A stretch of 64,000 nucleotides of DNA from Parageobacillus thermantarcticus (GCF_900111865.1 NZ_FOJS01000012.1:1-64000); one strand, 5' to 3'. Shown: positions 14,729 through 24,865, counted from the first letter of the stretch. Notes: generated by a model from the letters alone, not told the origin. Made by a program: numbers and translations.

Positions 14729-17500
14729 TTATGCCGAATAATGTTCTTTCACGATATGGGCGCAACGAGGGCATAATGTCGGATGGTCGGAATCTTTGCC
14801 AACTTCCGGCGTCACGACCCAGCAGCGCTCGCACGTTTCCCCTTCCGCTTGTTTCACGATGATCGCCACATTCGCGAATTTTTGCGCATCTTCCGGAGCT
14901 TTTTCATAGTCATCCGCGATCGTAAACTCAGATACGATAAATAACTGTTTGACATCTTCTTCAATCGATGCGAGCAATTGTCGCACTTCTTTTGTCGGAT
15001 ATACCGTAACGCTTGCATTTAGCGATTTGCCGATCACTTTTTCATTGCGCGCTACTTCCAGCGCTTTTAGCACATCATCGCGCAAGCTCATAAACGCATC
15101 CCATTTTGCCACTAGCGCCTCTTCGCCGCCAATGTCGATTGTCTCCGGCATGTCGACAAGCTGAACGCTTTCTTCTTTTTCCTTCCGGTTTGGAATGTGC
15201 TCCCATACTTCTTCTGCAGTATGTGGCAAAATCGGCGCTACAAGCTTTGTTAGCGCAACGACCGTTTCATACAATACCGTTTGAATCGAACGGCGCGCGC
15301 GGTCGTTTGGCGCTTCGATATATAAAATATCTTTTGCAAAATCTAAATAGAAAGCACTTAAATCAACGGTGCAGAAATTGTTGACATCGTGGTAAATGGA
15401 CGCAAAATCATACGTTTCATAGGCGTGTTTTGCTTTTTCGATCAAACGGTTTAGTTTTACGAGCATGTAGCGGTCAACTTCGCGCAATTCGTTCACCGCG
15501 ACCGCATCCGTCTCTGGATTGAAGTCAAACAAGTTTCCAAGCATAAACCGGAACGTATTGCGGATTTTCCGATATACTTCTGACACTTGTTTTAAAATGC
15601 TGTCGGAAATGCGAACATCCGCTTGATAATCAACAGAAGCAACCCATAAGCGCAAAACATCAGCGCCAAACTGTTCCATCACCTTCGCCGGCACAACGAC
15701 GTTGCCGAGCGATTTGCTCATTTTCCGCCCTTCTCCATCAAGGACAAAGCCGTGGCTCAATACCGCTTTATACGGCGCTTTTCCGGTAACAGCAACAGCG
15801 GTGGAAAGCGAGGAGTTAAACCAGCCGCGGTATTGGTCAGAACCTTCTAAATACAAATCGGCCGGACGGCGTAAATCTTCGCGTTCTACGAGCACTGCCT
15901 GATGGGAAGATCCGGAATCAAACCATACGTCCATAATGTCCGTTTCTTTCGTGAAAATGCCGTTCGGGCTCGATGGATGTGTAAATCCTTCCGGCAATAA
16001 GTCTTTCGCCTCGCGCTCAAACCAAACGTTCGAGCCGTATTGACGGAACAAGTTAGACACATGTTCGATCGTTTCGTCCGTAATAATCGGTTCGCCGTTT
16101 TCCCCGTAAAAGACCGGAATCGGCACTCCCCATGCGCGCTGGCGGGAAATGCACCAGTCGCCGCGGTCGCGGATCATATTATGGATGCGGATTTCGCCCC
16201 ATTCCGGAATCCATTTTGTTTCTTTAATGGCCTGAAGCAGTTCGCCGCGAATTTTATCGATCGATGCAAACCATTGTGTTGTGGCGCGGAAAATCGTCGG
16301 CTTTTTCGTGCGCCAGTCATGCGGATACGAGTGAGTGATGAAACCAAGCTTCAAAAGCGCGCCGACTTCTTCTAGCTTTTTCGTAATCGCTTTGTTCGCT
16401 TCGTCATAAAACATTCCTTCAAAGCCTGGCGCTTCGCTTGTCATATAGCCGCGTTCATCGACTGGGCACAGCACGTCCAAGCCGTATTTTTGCCCGACAA
16501 TAAAGTCGTCCTCCCCGTGTCCAGGCGCGGTATGAACGCATCCCGTTCCGGCGTCTGTCGTAACATGTTCGCCGCAAACGACTAAAGAATCGCGGTCATA
16601 AAACGGATGTTTTGCCACGACATATTCTAAGTCTTTTCCTTTGATTGTTTTCACAACTGTTACGTCGTCCCAGCCAACTTCTTTCGCAACCGATTGTAAC
16701 AACGCGGCGGCGACGACGTATTTGGCACCATTTGTTTCGACAACTTGATAATCAAGGTCTGGATGGACGGCAATCGCCAAGTTGGCCGGAATCGTCCACG
16801 GTGTTGTCGTCCAGATCACGATTTTTTCGTCTCCGTCAAGCACCCCTTTTCCGTCTTTCACTGGGAATGCGACGTAAATCGAAGGCGAACGTTTATCTTT
16901 ATACTCGATTTCTGCTTCCGCCAACGCCGATTCGCTTGATGGAGACCAATAGACCGGCTTCAACCCTTTATAAATCAGCCCTTTTTTCGCCATCTCGCCA
17001 AACACTTTAATTTGCTGCGCCTCATATTCTCGTTTCAGCGTAATGTACGGGTTGTTCCAATCGCCGCGCACGCCAAGGCGCTTAAATTGTTCGCGTTGGT
17101 TGTTGATTTGTTCATACGCGTATTGTTCACAAAGCTTGCGAAATTCAGCGACACTCATCGATTTTCGGTCAACGCCTTTTTTCGCGAGCGCGGTTTCGAT
17201 CGGAAGGCCATGCGTATCCCATCCGGGAACGTACGGAGCACAATAACCGCTCATCGATTTATAGCGGACGATAATATCTTTTAAAATTTTATTTAACGCG
17301 TGCCCCATATGAATGTCGCCATTCGCATACGGCGGTCCGTCATGCAGCACGAACAGCGGGCGGCCTTTCGTCCGTTCTTGCACTTTGCGATAAATGTCCA
17401 TTTCTTCCCATTTTTTTTGAATTTGCGGCTCGCGCTTCGGCAAGTTCCCGCGCATCGGAAATTCCGTGCGTGGCATTAACAGCGTTTCTTTATAATCCAT
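14729..17500 (-). CDS. ileS: Isoleucyl-tRNA synthetase
   Basis: Encodes 923 aa (921 in B. subtilis). It charges tRNA-Ile and edits misactivated valine. Class I signatures are present: the HIGH-type motif in [11 protein letters not shown] near residue 60 and KMSKS in [10 protein letters not shown] near residue 595. The C-terminal zinc site CERCW...CPRC is complete. The start at 17500 (MDYKETLL) is preferred because GGAGGA lies 7 nt upstream; an earlier ATG sits directly on the Shine-Dalgarno sequence. Expression is controlled by the T-box leader upstream. Confidence 0.97.
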   Translation of the reverse strand: MDYKETLLMPRTEFPMRGNLPKREPQIQKKWEEMDIYRKVQERTKGRPLFVLHDGPPYANGDIHMGHALNKILKDIIVRYKSMSGYCAPYVPGWDTHGLPIETALAKKGVDRKSMSVAEFRKLCEQYAYEQINNQREQFKRLGVRGDWNNPYITLKREYEAQQIKVFGEMAKKGLIYKGLKPVYWSPSSESALAEAEIEYKDKRSPSIYVAFPVKDGKGVLDGDEKIVIWTTTPWTIPANLAIAVHPDLDYQVVETNGAKYVVAAALLQSVAKEVGWDDVTVVKTIKGKDLEYVVAKHPFYDRDSLVVCGEHVTTDAGTGCVHTAPGHGEDDFIVGQKYGLDVLCPVDERGYMTSEAPGFEGMFYDEANKAITKKLEEVGALLKLGFITHSYPHDWRTKKPTIFRATTQWFASIDKIRGELLQAIKETKWIPEWGEIRIHNMIRDRGDWCISRQRAWGVPIPVFYGENGEPIITDETIEHVSNLFRQYGSNVWFEREAKDLLPEGFTHPSSPNGIFTKETDIMDVWFDSGSSHQAVLVEREDLRRPADLYLEGSDQYRGWFNSSLSTAVAVTGKAPYKAVLSHGFVLDGEGRKMSKSLGNVVVPAKVMEQFGADVLRLWVASVDYQADVRISDSILKQVSEVYRKIRNTFRFMLGNLFDFNPETDAVAVNELREVDRYMLVKLNRLIEKAKHAYETYDFASIYHDVNNFCTVDLSAFYLDFAKDILYIEAPNDRARRSIQTVLYETVVALTKLVAPILPHTAEEVWEHIPNRKEKEESVQLVDMPETIDIGGEEALVAKWDAFMSLRDDVLKALEVARNEKVIGKSLNASVTVYPTKEVRQLLASIEEDVKQLFIVSEFTIADDYEKAPEDAQKFANVAIIVKQAEGETCERCWVVTPEVGKDSDHPTLCPRCAHIVKEHYSA

Positions 17501-17582
17501 GTTCATTCCTCCCATCTTTTTTTATAAACGGGAATAGATAAAGTCTTTCACAAAAAATGAAGATTGAGAAACAGTCAAAACG

Positions 17583-17835
17583 CAAAAAACCGTTCTCTCC
17601 CGAAAAGGGACGAGAACGGTCTCGCGGTACCACCCTTATTGGCTATGTATGCCATAGCCCACTCTGCATTCGTAACGTGAATGACACGCCATTGCCTACT
17701 CTTTCGTTCAGCATGGAACTCCGGGGTGATCTTCACTCTTTCGCTTATGCCAGGCTTCCACCATCCCCAGCTCGCTGAAATAAGCACTGAAAGAGCTACT
17801 GTCCCCTTCATCGTCAACAACTATGTTTATTTTAC
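17583..17835 (-). promoter_or_regulatory. T-box riboswitch, isoleucine-specific
   Basis: The T-box core AGGGTGGTACCGCG lies within 17621-17640. The intrinsic terminator has arms CCGTTCTC/GAGAACGG (17590-17597 and 17612-17619) and a T run. A specifier-loop context GTGAAGATCACCCC places an ATC (Ile) codon at 17728-17730. Uncharged tRNA-Ile should pair with both sites and prevent termination ahead of ileS. Confidence 0.95.
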
Positions 17836-17840
17836 TCGAT

Positions 17841-17870
17841 ATTATATGCAAAAGATCCGGCTGTCGTCAA
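17841..17870 (-). promoter_or_regulatory. ileS promoter (sigma-A)
   Basis: -35 TTGACG (17865-17870), an 18-bp spacer and a perfect -10 TATAAT (17841-17846). The -35 overlaps the last codons of divIVA, and the T-box leader starts just downstream. Confidence 0.82.
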
Positions 17871-18385
17871 GATTGAGAGAGCTCTTCCTTTTCGTCTTCG
17901 TCTGTTTCCACTTTAGGCGCTTCATATTCCATTAAATCATCCCAATCGCTATTATTCAACATTTCTAGCTGCGCCTCGACGAGCATGCGAAAACGCGTGC
18001 GAAACACTTTCGATTGCCGTTTTAGCTCTTCGATTTCGAGCGCGATTTTCCGCGATTTCGCGAGCGCTTCGCTAATGATGCGCTCCGCGTTTTTCTCCGC
18101 TTCCTTAATGATCAGCTTCGCTTCTTTTTGCGCGTTCCGCTTCACTTCTTCCGCCGTTTCTTGGGCGACTAAAATCGATTTGTTTAATGTTTCTTCAATA
18201 TTCATAAAGTAATTCAGTTTCTCTGTCAATTCCGCTATTTTTTCCTCGAGCTGCTTTTTTTCGCGAATCACCATTTCATAATCTTTAATGACTTGATCAA
18301 GAAATTCGTTTACTTCATCCTCATCATAGCCACGAAAACCTCTGCTAAATTCTTTATTATGAATATCTAATGGCGTTAAAGGCAC
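17867..18385 (-). CDS. divIVA: Cell-division initiation / pole protein DivIVA
   Basis: Encodes 172 aa from a GTG start at 18385 (VPLTPLDIHNKEF). It binds negatively curved membrane at septa and poles and there recruits Min proteins and, in sporulation, chromosome-anchoring factors. The conserved N-terminal lipid-binding domain contains FRGYDEDEVNEFL. A long coiled coil follows (about 30-150) with an acidic tail. The start is fixed by GGAGGTGG just upstream; in-frame codons further up are not part of the family. Its 3' end overlaps the ileS promoter. Confidence 0.95.
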   Translation of the reverse strand: MPLTPLDIHNKEFSRGFRGYDEDEVNEFLDQVIKDYEMVIREKKQLEEKIAELTEKLNYFMNIEETLNKSILVAQETAEEVKRNAQKEAKLIIKEAEKNAERIISEALAKSRKIALEIEELKRQSKVFRTRFRMLVEAQLEMLNNSDWDDLMEYEAPKVETDEDEKEELSQS

Positions 18386-18460
18386 AATGGCCACCTCCGT
18401 CTGCATAATTCCTTTTCCATATCATTCGACATTTTTCTATTAATTCCTGCAGCCATTCGA

Positions 18461-19234
18461 TTATTTTTGGATTCCAACGTGAATGCGCCACCGATCTTTT
18501 TTCGTTTTTCCGTCAATCGTTATAATTTTGCAGCGGCCAAACCCACGCGCGGAAAGAACGTCCCCCTCTCGGCATTCAAAATGAGCTTGTTCCACTATTT
18601 TCCAATTTACTTTGACAAGGCCGTTTTCAATGAACGATTGGATTTTTTGCCGCGATGCATGAAACGCTTGCGATAATATCGCATCTAACCTTAATGACGA
18701 AACGGTAATCGTTGCATCTTGCCAATTTTCCTCTAGTTGGATAATATCCGTCAACGGCTTTTTTTCTATAGAAACATTCGCTTTGTCAATCGCGTGCAAA
18801 TGCAAACGGATATAGTCAGATATTTCGTTTGCAGCCAAAAATTGAATTCGCTCATCTTTCATTAAAATATCACCAAATTTGCCGCGCCTCAACCCAAGCG
18901 ACATGAGCGCCCCCAACACTTGGCGATGCCCGATCGTTACAAACTTGCTCGGATAACGGACTTCAAATAAAGCAACTTCATAATCTTCTTCTGAAGGTTG
19001 AAAATACGGCGGATACAATAGCGCCCGCTTGCGTTCCACAAACGGCGCTCCGCCAAAAAAAGCAAAATGCACTTCCTCGTCGCGGCCAATGACGCTTTGC
19101 ACAATTTGCTGCTCACGTGGATCTAAAAAATCGGTAAGCTTCGGCGCGTATTGTCTCTTTACCGTGTCTTGCCATTCTAACACTTGATCAATAAAATGAT
19201 GTTCTTCTTTGCGAAAATGCTGATATATTTCCAT
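18461..19234 (-). CDS. ylmH: YlmH, S4-domain RNA-binding protein
   Basis: Encodes 257 aa, the same length as B. subtilis YlmH. The N-terminal part is an RRM-like YlmH-specific domain. An S4 RNA-binding domain follows at about residues 180-245 (RLDAILSQAFHASRQKIQSF). YlmH-type proteins are known to act in ribosome quality control on stalled large subunits. It is part of the ylm block between ftsZ and divIVA. The start at 19234 has AGGTG 6 nt upstream; a GTG three codons earlier is possible. Confidence 0.9.
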   Translation of the reverse strand: MEIYQHFRKEEHHFIDQVLEWQDTVKRQYAPKLTDFLDPREQQIVQSVIGRDEEVHFAFFGGAPFVERKRALLYPPYFQPSEEDYEVALFEVRYPSKFVTIGHRQVLGALMSLGLRRGKFGDILMKDERIQFLAANEISDYIRLHLHAIDKANVSIEKKPLTDIIQLEENWQDATITVSSLRLDAILSQAFHASRQKIQSFIENGLVKVNWKIVEQAHFECREGDVLSARGFGRCKIITIDGKTKKDRWRIHVGIQK

Positions 19235-19283
19235 CGCTTGCACCTAACTTTCATGAAAGAAAGGAACCCTATTAACGGATTCC

Positions 19284-19553
19284 TTACACTAAATTTAACA
19301 TATCAAAAAGAGCGTACAATCCCTTTGTCGCAAAGCGAAGCACTAAAAAGGCGACAATCGGGGAAACGTCAATCATTCCGATTGGCGGAATAATGCGGCG
19401 AAACGGTTCTAAATACGGCTCACAAATCGTTGCAAGCATCTGCCCGATTTTCGTATCACGCGCATTGGGAAACCATGACATCAAAATGTAAATAATGAGC
19501 GCATACGTATAAATTTGAATCAATGTCGTTAAAAACCATAGCAAACTATCCAT
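19284..19553 (-). CDS. ylmG: YggT-family membrane protein YlmG
   Basis: Encodes 89 aa with two hydrophobic segments (about 5-25 and 63-85) separated by a conserved loop containing [20 protein letters not shown]. YggT/YlmG proteins sit beside sepF in Firmicutes, cyanobacteria and plastids and influence septum or nucleoid organisation; the molecular activity is unknown. It is six bases downstream of sepF and surely cotranscribed. Confidence 0.92.
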   Translation of the reverse strand: MDSLLWFLTTLIQIYTYALIIYILMSWFPNARDTKIGQMLATICEPYLEPFRRIIPPIGMIDVSPIVAFLVLRFATKGLYALFDMLNLV

Positions 19554-19559
19554 AAGCAG

Positions 19560-19985
19560 TTACCACCTCTTCATTGGCGTATCAACGTCACTGTCGATGG
19601 AAATCGAACCAGTCACGTCAACATTATCTGGCGTGCACAAAAAAATTTTCGTGCCAACTTGCTGAATATCTCCGCCAATCGCATATACGGTACCGCTTAA
19701 AAAATCGACGATGCGTTTCGCTTGGTCATGTTGAATTCGTTGCAAATTCACCACCACCGCGCGGCGGTTTTTTAAATGGTCAGCGATTTCTTGCGCTTCC
19801 GCATACGCTCTTGGCTCAATTAACACCACTTTAGACGATTTTTGCACACTTTGCAAGCTCACCACATTGGGTTTTGCATTTCCCTTTGCTACTTCTTTAG
19901 TTTCTTCCTCTTCCTCATACTCTTCTTCATATTCGTCATAATCTTCCTCTAAAAAATAATCTTTGAACTTTTTGATTAATCCCAT
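19560..19985 (-). CDS. sepF: Cell division protein SepF
   Basis: Encodes 141 aa. SepF polymerises into arcs, anchors FtsZ to the membrane through an N-terminal amphipathic helix, and shapes the septum. Visible are the short N-terminal helix ([11 protein letters not shown]), a very acidic linker (about 12-38) and the C-terminal DUF552 domain with [10 protein letters not shown] and [14 protein letters not shown]. The start at 19985 has GGAGGTG 6 nt upstream. Confidence 0.95.
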   Translation of the reverse strand: MGLIKKFKDYFLEEDYDEYEEEYEEEEETKEVAKGNAKPNVVSLQSVQKSSKVVLIEPRAYAEAQEIADHLKNRRAVVVNLQRIQHDQAKRIVDFLSGTVYAIGGDIQQVGTKIFLCTPDNVDVTGSISIDSDVDTPMKRW

Positions 19986-19997
19986 TGATTTCACCTC

Positions 19998-20675
19998 CTA
20001 AAATTCTTTTCCGACAAGCGATGTGCCGAGCCGAATAAAAGTCGCACCTTCTTCAACGGCAATCACGTAATCGTTGGACATGCCCATCGATAGCTCCGTA
20101 CATGGAGCGTTTGGAATATGCAATGCTTGTACATTTTCTTGCAACAATTTTAATTGGCGAAAGCATGCGCGCAAAACGGATTCATCATCCGTATAAGGCG
20201 CCATCGTCATCAAGCCGACTACTTCGATGCGCGAGAAATCTCGCAGCTGCTCAATAAATGGAATCACTTCTTCTTTTGCTAATCCATGTTTCGTCGCTTC
20301 GCCGGATACGTTCACTTGAACAAAACATTTCATCCGCTTCGTCGCCCGCTTTTCGATTTCTTTCGCAAGCGACATGCGATCAAGAGAATGAATATAATCG
20401 ACTTTGTCAATAATATTTTTCACTTTTCGTGATTGCAGCGTGCCAATAAAATGCCATGTCGGCTCGCTACCTAACGCTTCATATTTTTGCAGCAACCCAT
20501 CATCGCGATTTTCTCCCAAATCGGTAATGCCAGCTTCTAACGCCTCTTTCGCCCGTTCTACACTTACATATTTCGTAACGGCAACAATGCGAATGTCGGC
20601 AGGGTTGCGTCCCACGCGTTGACACGCTGCTTCAATGTTTTCACGAATGATTGCTAAATTGTCGCGAACCGTCAT
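19998..20675 (-). CDS. ylmE: PLP homeostasis protein (YggS/YlmE family)
   Basis: Encodes 225 aa, a single-domain TIM barrel related to alanine racemase. The PLP-binding lysine is in IVAVTKYVS near residue 35, and the phosphate-binding region [10 protein letters not shown] is near the C-terminus. The family buffers pyridoxal phosphate and affects amino-acid and keto-acid balance; no catalytic turnover is established. It starts 4 nt downstream of the ylmD stop, in the same operon. Confidence 0.93.
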   Translation of the reverse strand: MTVRDNLAIIRENIEAACQRVGRNPADIRIVAVTKYVSVERAKEALEAGITDLGENRDDGLLQKYEALGSEPTWHFIGTLQSRKVKNIIDKVDYIHSLDRMSLAKEIEKRATKRMKCFVQVNVSGEATKHGLAKEEVIPFIEQLRDFSRIEVVGLMTMAPYTDDESVLRACFRQLKLLQENVQALHIPNAPCTELSMGMSNDYVIAVEEGATFIRLGTSLVGKEF

Positions 20676-20678
20676 CGT

Positions 20679-21497
20679 TCATTCCTCCTTCCTGCCGATA
20701 AACGCCATCATTCTTCCTGTTTTTCCTTGATCGCGGCGATGGGAAAAAAACAAATGATCAGCGCAACTCGTACAATATCCGGAAACATCAATATGCTCTT
20801 CGCGAATTCCTGCCTTTATCAGTAATACTTTATTCAGTTCTTTTAAATCAAGGGCATATTGTCCTATGCTTACTTGCTTATAGGGAGCTTGCTTGCCATC
20901 CAAAACGCGGTCGACGCGCGCGATGACGCGATCATCGACAATATAGCAACAAGCGCCAATCGCCGGGCCGATTGCCACGTATATGTCATCAAGAGGAATA
21001 TTTTCACGCTCATGCCAAAGGCGCACCATTTCTCCCGCAATGTTTTTTACCGTCCCCCTCCAGCCGGCATGAGCAAGACCGATCATACCATGTTTCGGCG
21101 CCGTAAAATAAAGCGGCACGCAATCAGCAAAACATAAGGCAAGCAACAATCCTGCTTCTTTTGTATATAAGCCGTCCGTTCCAGCAATAGCCGACTCGTA
21201 ATCCGTCGCTCCTTTTCCACCTTGACTGCTCGTTACTTTTTCAACGCGAGCATCATGTATTTGTTCGCAACATACCCAGCGTTCCAACGGAAATTGAAGC
21301 AAATCCGCCAACCGCTGTCGATTGCGGCAAACAGAAGAAACTTCATCGTCCACATGCAACCCTAAATTGAATGTCGCAAACGCTCCTTTGCTAACGCCTC
21401 CGTGTTTCGTCGTAAACCCAGCGACAAGATTCGGAAACGAACGGCGTTCTCGCAACAACAGCACCTCTTTTTCCGCTTGTTGAAAAATGTCTAACAT
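20679..21497 (-). CDS. ylmD: Multicopper-oxidase-like purine nucleoside phosphorylase (YlmD/YfiH)
   Basis: Encodes 272 aa. The family includes bacterial YfiH and human LACC1/FAMIN, zinc enzymes acting on purine nucleosides. The metal-binding His/Cys set is present: TTKHGGVSKG near the N-terminus, LCFADCVPLYF, GLAHAGWRGTVKNI and the C-terminal DHLFFSHRRDQGKTGR. The start at 21497 is chosen for GAGG 9 nt upstream; an extended in-frame N-terminus is Lys-rich and unlike the family. Confidence 0.9.
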   Translation of the reverse strand: MLDIFQQAEKEVLLLRERRSFPNLVAGFTTKHGGVSKGAFATFNLGLHVDDEVSSVCRNRQRLADLLQFPLERWVCCEQIHDARVEKVTSSQGGKGATDYESAIAGTDGLYTKEAGLLLALCFADCVPLYFTAPKHGMIGLAHAGWRGTVKNIAGEMVRLWHERENIPLDDIYVAIGPAIGACCYIVDDRVIARVDRVLDGKQAPYKQVSIGQYALDLKELNKVLLIKAGIREEHIDVSGYCTSCADHLFFSHRRDQGKTGRMMAFIGRKEE

Positions 21498-21582
21498 TTT
21501 CGTCAACCTCATATTTTTGTTAGTTTTTATCACTTTTTTTCCTATTTTATCATAAGTTTTCTTCAACGTGATAAACATTATT

Positions 21583-21825
21583 TTATTCACTTTCATGCAA
21601 GCGTACTAAAATGACGTCTGCGCCAATTTTGACGATATTTTGCCACGGAATCACTGTTTCTTCTTCTCTGCCAAACAGTCCGAGTACTTTCCCCGTCCCT
21701 AAAATAATTAGTGATTGGATTTGCCCTGTCTCTAAATCAATATCTATGTCCCCGATGTTTCCTAATTTTTTCCCATTTGCCACGTTTACAACATCTTTCG
21801 TTTGAAATTCGGAAATTCTCATCAT
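21583..21825 (-). CDS. ylmC: PRC-barrel protein YlmC/YmxH
   Basis: Encodes 80 aa forming one PRC-barrel domain (VANGKKLGNIGDIDIDLETG). The family lies next to sigG in nearly all endospore formers; its function is unknown. ATG ATG at 21825-21820 follows a GGGGGATG stretch, so the exact first codon is ambiguous by one residue. It follows the sigG terminator, so its transcription may start separately. Confidence 0.88.
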   Translation of the reverse strand: MMRISEFQTKDVVNVANGKKLGNIGDIDIDLETGQIQSLIILGTGKVLGLFGREEETVIPWQNIVKIGADVILVRLHESE

Positions 21826-21885
21826 CCAACATCCCCCGCTTTTTTCTCTTATCATCACTATATGAATCTTCCTAGTCGCTTATGT

Positions 21886-21917
21886 AAAAAAGAAAAGAGC
21901 CGTAACGAACAGCTCTT
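21886..21917 (-). terminator. Terminator overlapping the sigG stop
   Basis: Stem AAGAGC/GCTCTT (21895-21900 and 21912-21917) followed on the minus strand by TTTTCTTTTTT. The sigG stop codon (21916-21918) forms part of the stem. Confidence 0.75.
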
Positions 21918-22695
21918 ATACTTGAATGTTTTTGTTCATTTGGCGTATCGCCGCTTTTTCCAATCGCGATACTTGCGCTTGGGAAATTCCGATTTCTTCA
22001 GCAACTTCCATTTGCGTTTTTCCTTGAAAAAAACGCTTACGGATGATCATTTTTTCCCGTTCGTTCAAACGGCGCAGTCCTTCTTTCAGGGCGATTTTTT
22101 CAATCCATTGGCTATCGCAGCTGCGTTCATCACTTAATTGGTCCATCACGTAAATCGGATCACCGCCATCGTTATAAATCGGTTCAAATAATGAAACAGG
22201 ATCTTGAATCGCATCTAAAGCAAACACCACTTCTTCATGGGGAATTCCAAGCACGTTGGCAATTTCTTCAGTCGTCGGCTCTTTCGCCGTCTCTCCCATC
22301 AATTTTTCCCGCACTTGCAACGCTTTATAGGCAATATCGCGAAGTGAACGGGAAACGCGAATCGGATTGTTATCGCGCAAATATCTGCGGATTTCTCCAA
22401 TAATCATCGGTACCGCGTACGTAGAAAATTTCACATTTTGGCTTAAATCAAAGTTATCAATGGATTTCATAAGTCCGATGCAACCAACTTGAAACAAATC
22501 ATCGACAAATTCACCGCGATTGTTAAACCGCTGAATCACACTTAATACAAGGCGCAAATTGCCATTTACTAATTTTTCCCTCGCCTCTAAATCCCCTTCA
22601 TGCATTCGTTGGAACAATTCTCTCATTTCTTCGTTTTTTAGCACGGGAAGCTTTGAGGTGTCTACTCCGCAAATCTCCACTTTGTTTCTTGTCAA
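21916..22695 (-). CDS. sigG: RNA polymerase sigma-G factor (late forespore)
   Basis: Encodes 259 aa from a TTG start at 22695 (TRNKVEICGVDTSKLP). It directs late forespore gene expression. Region 2 (FVDDLFQVGCIGLMKSIDNF), region 3 and the region 4 helix-turn-helix (MEVAEEIGISQAQVSRLE) are complete and nearly identical to B. subtilis. TTG is chosen because GGGAGGGA lies just upstream; an in-frame ATG 5 codons earlier has no ribosome site. A sigma-F-type promoter lies about 40 bp upstream. Confidence 0.96.
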   Translation of the reverse strand: MTRNKVEICGVDTSKLPVLKNEEMRELFQRMHEGDLEAREKLVNGNLRLVLSVIQRFNNRGEFVDDLFQVGCIGLMKSIDNFDLSQNVKFSTYAVPMIIGEIRRYLRDNNPIRVSRSLRDIAYKALQVREKLMGETAKEPTTEEIANVLGIPHEEVVFALDAIQDPVSLFEPIYNDGGDPIYVMDQLSDERSCDSQWIEKIALKEGLRRLNEREKMIIRKRFFQGKTQMEVAEEIGISQAQVSRLEKAAIRQMNKNIQV

Positions 22696-22734
22696 GTCCT
22701 TCCCTCCCATCAGGAGATGCTGATCGTCCATTTT

Positions 22735-22763
22735 CAGTATCTCCTCTGGAAGAAAAAATATGC
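22735..22763 (-). promoter_or_regulatory. sigma-F-type promoter of sigG
   Basis: On the minus strand, GCATA (22759-22763) fits the -35 consensus GYWTA and GGAGATACTG (22735-22744) fits the full -10 consensus GGNNANAMTR. The spacer is 14 bp, one short of the usual 15. B. subtilis sigG is transcribed by sigma-F from the same place. Confidence 0.75.
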
Positions 22764-22813
22764 ACGCTTGCCTAAAGCACATAAAAAGCGGCAATGAAAC
22801 CATCGCCGCCATT

Positions 22814-23533
22814 TTACATCATTTTGTTAAATTCTTTGCGAAGCCGCTTAATAATCCGTTTTTCTAGCCGAGATATGTAAGATTGCGATATGCCAAGCAA
22901 ATCGGCAACATCTTTTTGCGTTTTTTCTTCTCCTCCAGAAAGTCCAAAACGAAGTTCCATAATTTGTTTTTCGCGGTCGCTCAACTGGCATAGCGCATTA
23001 AATAAAAGGCGCCGGTCGACGTCCGCTTCCAAATCTTTTGTGATCACGTCGTCTTCCGTTCCAAGCACATCCGAAAGCAACAGTTCATTCCCATCCCAGT
23101 CAATATTTAAAGGCTCATCAAACGATACTTCCGCGCGGATTTTATTATTTCGGCGCAAATGCATTAGTATTTCATTTTCAATGCAGCGAGATGCGTATGT
23201 CGCCAGTTTAATTTTTTTTTCTGGATTAAACGTATTTACCGCTTTAATCAATCCGATCGTTCCAATGCTGATCAAATCTTCGATGTTAATTCCTGTATTC
23301 TCGAATTTACGCGCAATATACACAACAAGCCGCAAATTGCGCTCAATGAGAAGCGATCTTGCTGTTTCATCTCCGTCGGAAAGCTTTTTAATTAGCATTT
23401 CTTCTTCTTCTTTCGTCAGCGGCGGCGGCAGCGCCTCACTCCCGCCGATATAATACAATTCATCCATTTTTATTCCAAATTTCTTTAACAACTTATACAA
23501 GAAATAAGTGATGCGAAGTTTCCACTTTTTCAT
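22814..23533 (-). CDS. sigE: RNA polymerase sigma-E factor precursor (mother cell)
   Basis: Encodes 239 aa, the length of B. subtilis pro-sigma-E. It directs early mother-cell transcription. The N-terminal pro-sequence of 27 residues is an amphipathic membrane-binding helix, ending at [16 protein letters not shown], where SpoIIGA cleaves between the two tyrosines. Sigma regions 2 ([19 protein letters not shown]) and 4 ([17 protein letters not shown]) are complete. It is the second gene of the spoIIG operon, 51 nt after spoIIGA. Confidence 0.98.
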   Translation of the reverse strand: MKKWKLRITYFLYKLLKKFGIKMDELYYIGGSEALPPPLTKEEEEMLIKKLSDGDETARSLLIERNLRLVVYIARKFENTGINIEDLISIGTIGLIKAVNTFNPEKKIKLATYASRCIENEILMHLRRNNKIRAEVSFDEPLNIDWDGNELLLSDVLGTEDDVITKDLEADVDRRLLFNALCQLSDREKQIMELRFGLSGGEEKTQKDVADLLGISQSYISRLEKRIIKRLRKEFNKMM

Positions 23534-23584
23534 GAAAATCCCCCTTCTAAATTAGCAAATGATGAGTATGATATAGTAACAAGT

Positions 23585-24511
23585 TTATGAAGCAGTGATT
23601 CGCTTTCCCATTTGCACCATTTTCGGATGTATGATGCACTCATATTCCCCATCGACCGATAAGTTCGTTTCACTTAATCCAACAAGTCCTTTTTCCACTT
23701 CCAACCACTGTTGTTCGTAACACAGCATAATGCGGTCCGGCTTAAGCGCAACTAAAAAACGCTGTTCGCTCCCGATAACACGATATGGAACGATACGAAA
23801 GCGATGCGCCCACTTTTCCAATTGCGCTTGATGGAGCCAATCCATCGATGTTTCAAACGGAATATGTCTCGCTAATTCCTCTGGCAAAACTTCCTTTACT
23901 TTATCCATCTCCACGATCATAACGGGCGTTTTGGTCAGCGGATCATACAGCTGGTTTCCGCTATCGATGAGCCCTTTTAGCTGAATCGGGACACCATCAA
24001 ACACAATAAGAACATCGATAATGTGTTCAAACCGCAATTTTTTTTCGCGAATCCCGTTGATGCGCGCCCGCGAAAATATCCATAATGCTGGAAATCCTAA
24101 TAAAACAAATGTCCAACTGACCGGATCCCCGACACCGAGGGAATGTGTCATCAGCATGCCATTATGAATATTCAGTTGCTGTTGTAAAAAATAATGAACG
24201 GCAATCATCCCTCCTCCGACCGTAAATGTCACAAAATAAAAAGCAAAAAGGTTTTCCAAAAAATACCGTATCCGTTTAAAGCCAAACGCCGCGAAAACGA
24301 TGAGGAGCGAGAAGACGATTTTGCTTACCGGATGCTGGGCATATGTCGAAAACGGTGTAAACATCATAACGACAAGCAATGCACCAATGCACGCCCCGAG
24401 CAACACCCGCCACCACACGACATCGCGCTTTAACATCACGGCCGTCAACCAAAGCAATAGACTGTCAAAACAAACGTTTAACAACCAAACGACGTCCAAA
24501 TAAACGGCCAA
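23585..24511 (-). CDS. spoIIGA: Sporulation sigma-E processing protease SpoIIGA
   Basis: Encodes 308 aa (309 in B. subtilis). This septal membrane aspartic protease removes the pro-sequence of SigE after the forespore signal SpoIIR. The N-terminal half has five hydrophobic segments (to about residue 150). The soluble half contains the catalytic motif GLIDSGNQL with Asp at position 183, as in B. subtilis. It lies directly behind a promoter with 22-bp spacing. Confidence 0.97.
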   Translation of the reverse strand: MAVYLDVVWLLNVCFDSLLLWLTAVMLKRDVVWWRVLLGACIGALLVVMMFTPFSTYAQHPVSKIVFSLLIVFAAFGFKRIRYFLENLFAFYFVTFTVGGGMIAVHYFLQQQLNIHNGMLMTHSLGVGDPVSWTFVLLGFPALWIFSRARINGIREKKLRFEHIIDVLIVFDGVPIQLKGLIDSGNQLYDPLTKTPVMIVEMDKVKEVLPEELARHIPFETSMDWLHQAQLEKWAHRFRIVPYRVIGSEQRFLVALKPDRIMLCYEQQWLEVEKGLVGLSETNLSVDGEYECIIHPKMVQMGKRITAS

Positions 24512-24683
24512 TGAAACAGCCTCCTTCTTTCACAACAAACGCAAGGTTAAGTCCGAACTCTTGTGCAAAATTTTATTATCAGTACAGTAAACTTTGGATT
24601 ACGGGAAAATAAAATCGCCTTTTTCTGTTTTGGTTTCACACCATTCACGCACCTTAACCCAACACGAAGCAATTTCTGAAAAT

Positions 24684-24751
24684 AGTATATAGTACATCTT
24701 ATTGGAAAGTCTGTCAATTTATGATGGTAGAAAACAGAAATTTTTGTCAAA
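24684..24751 (-). promoter_or_regulatory. spoIIG promoter with 22-bp spacer and candidate 0A box
   Basis: A perfect -35 TTGACA (24712-24717) and -10 TATACT (24684-24689) are separated by 22 bp, the unusual spacing known for the Spo0A-activated sigma-A promoter of B. subtilis spoIIG. TTTGACA (24745-24751) is one base from the 0A-box form TTCGACA. The rest of the spoIIGA-ftsZ gap (24512-24683 and 24752-24861) holds no gene that I can support. Confidence 0.82.
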
Positions 24752-24865
24752 GAAACAAGAAAAGCGGAAGTCGCCTGCCTAGCCACAACGGACAAATGTT
24801 CTTCGGCCGCAAAGGCGCGCGTCTTTCTGAATAGTTGATTGGAGATCAACTATATTAAAAAAGAA

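Noticed and set aside
22890-23453. 187-codon plus-strand open frame opposite sigE
   Set aside because: Ser-rich antisense shadow of sigE; no ribosome site and no recognisable domain.
24547-24849. 100-codon minus-strand open frame between spoIIGA and ftsZ
   Set aside because: It covers the spoIIG promoter, has no ribosome site and its composition (many Arg, Lys, Cys scattered) is not protein-like.
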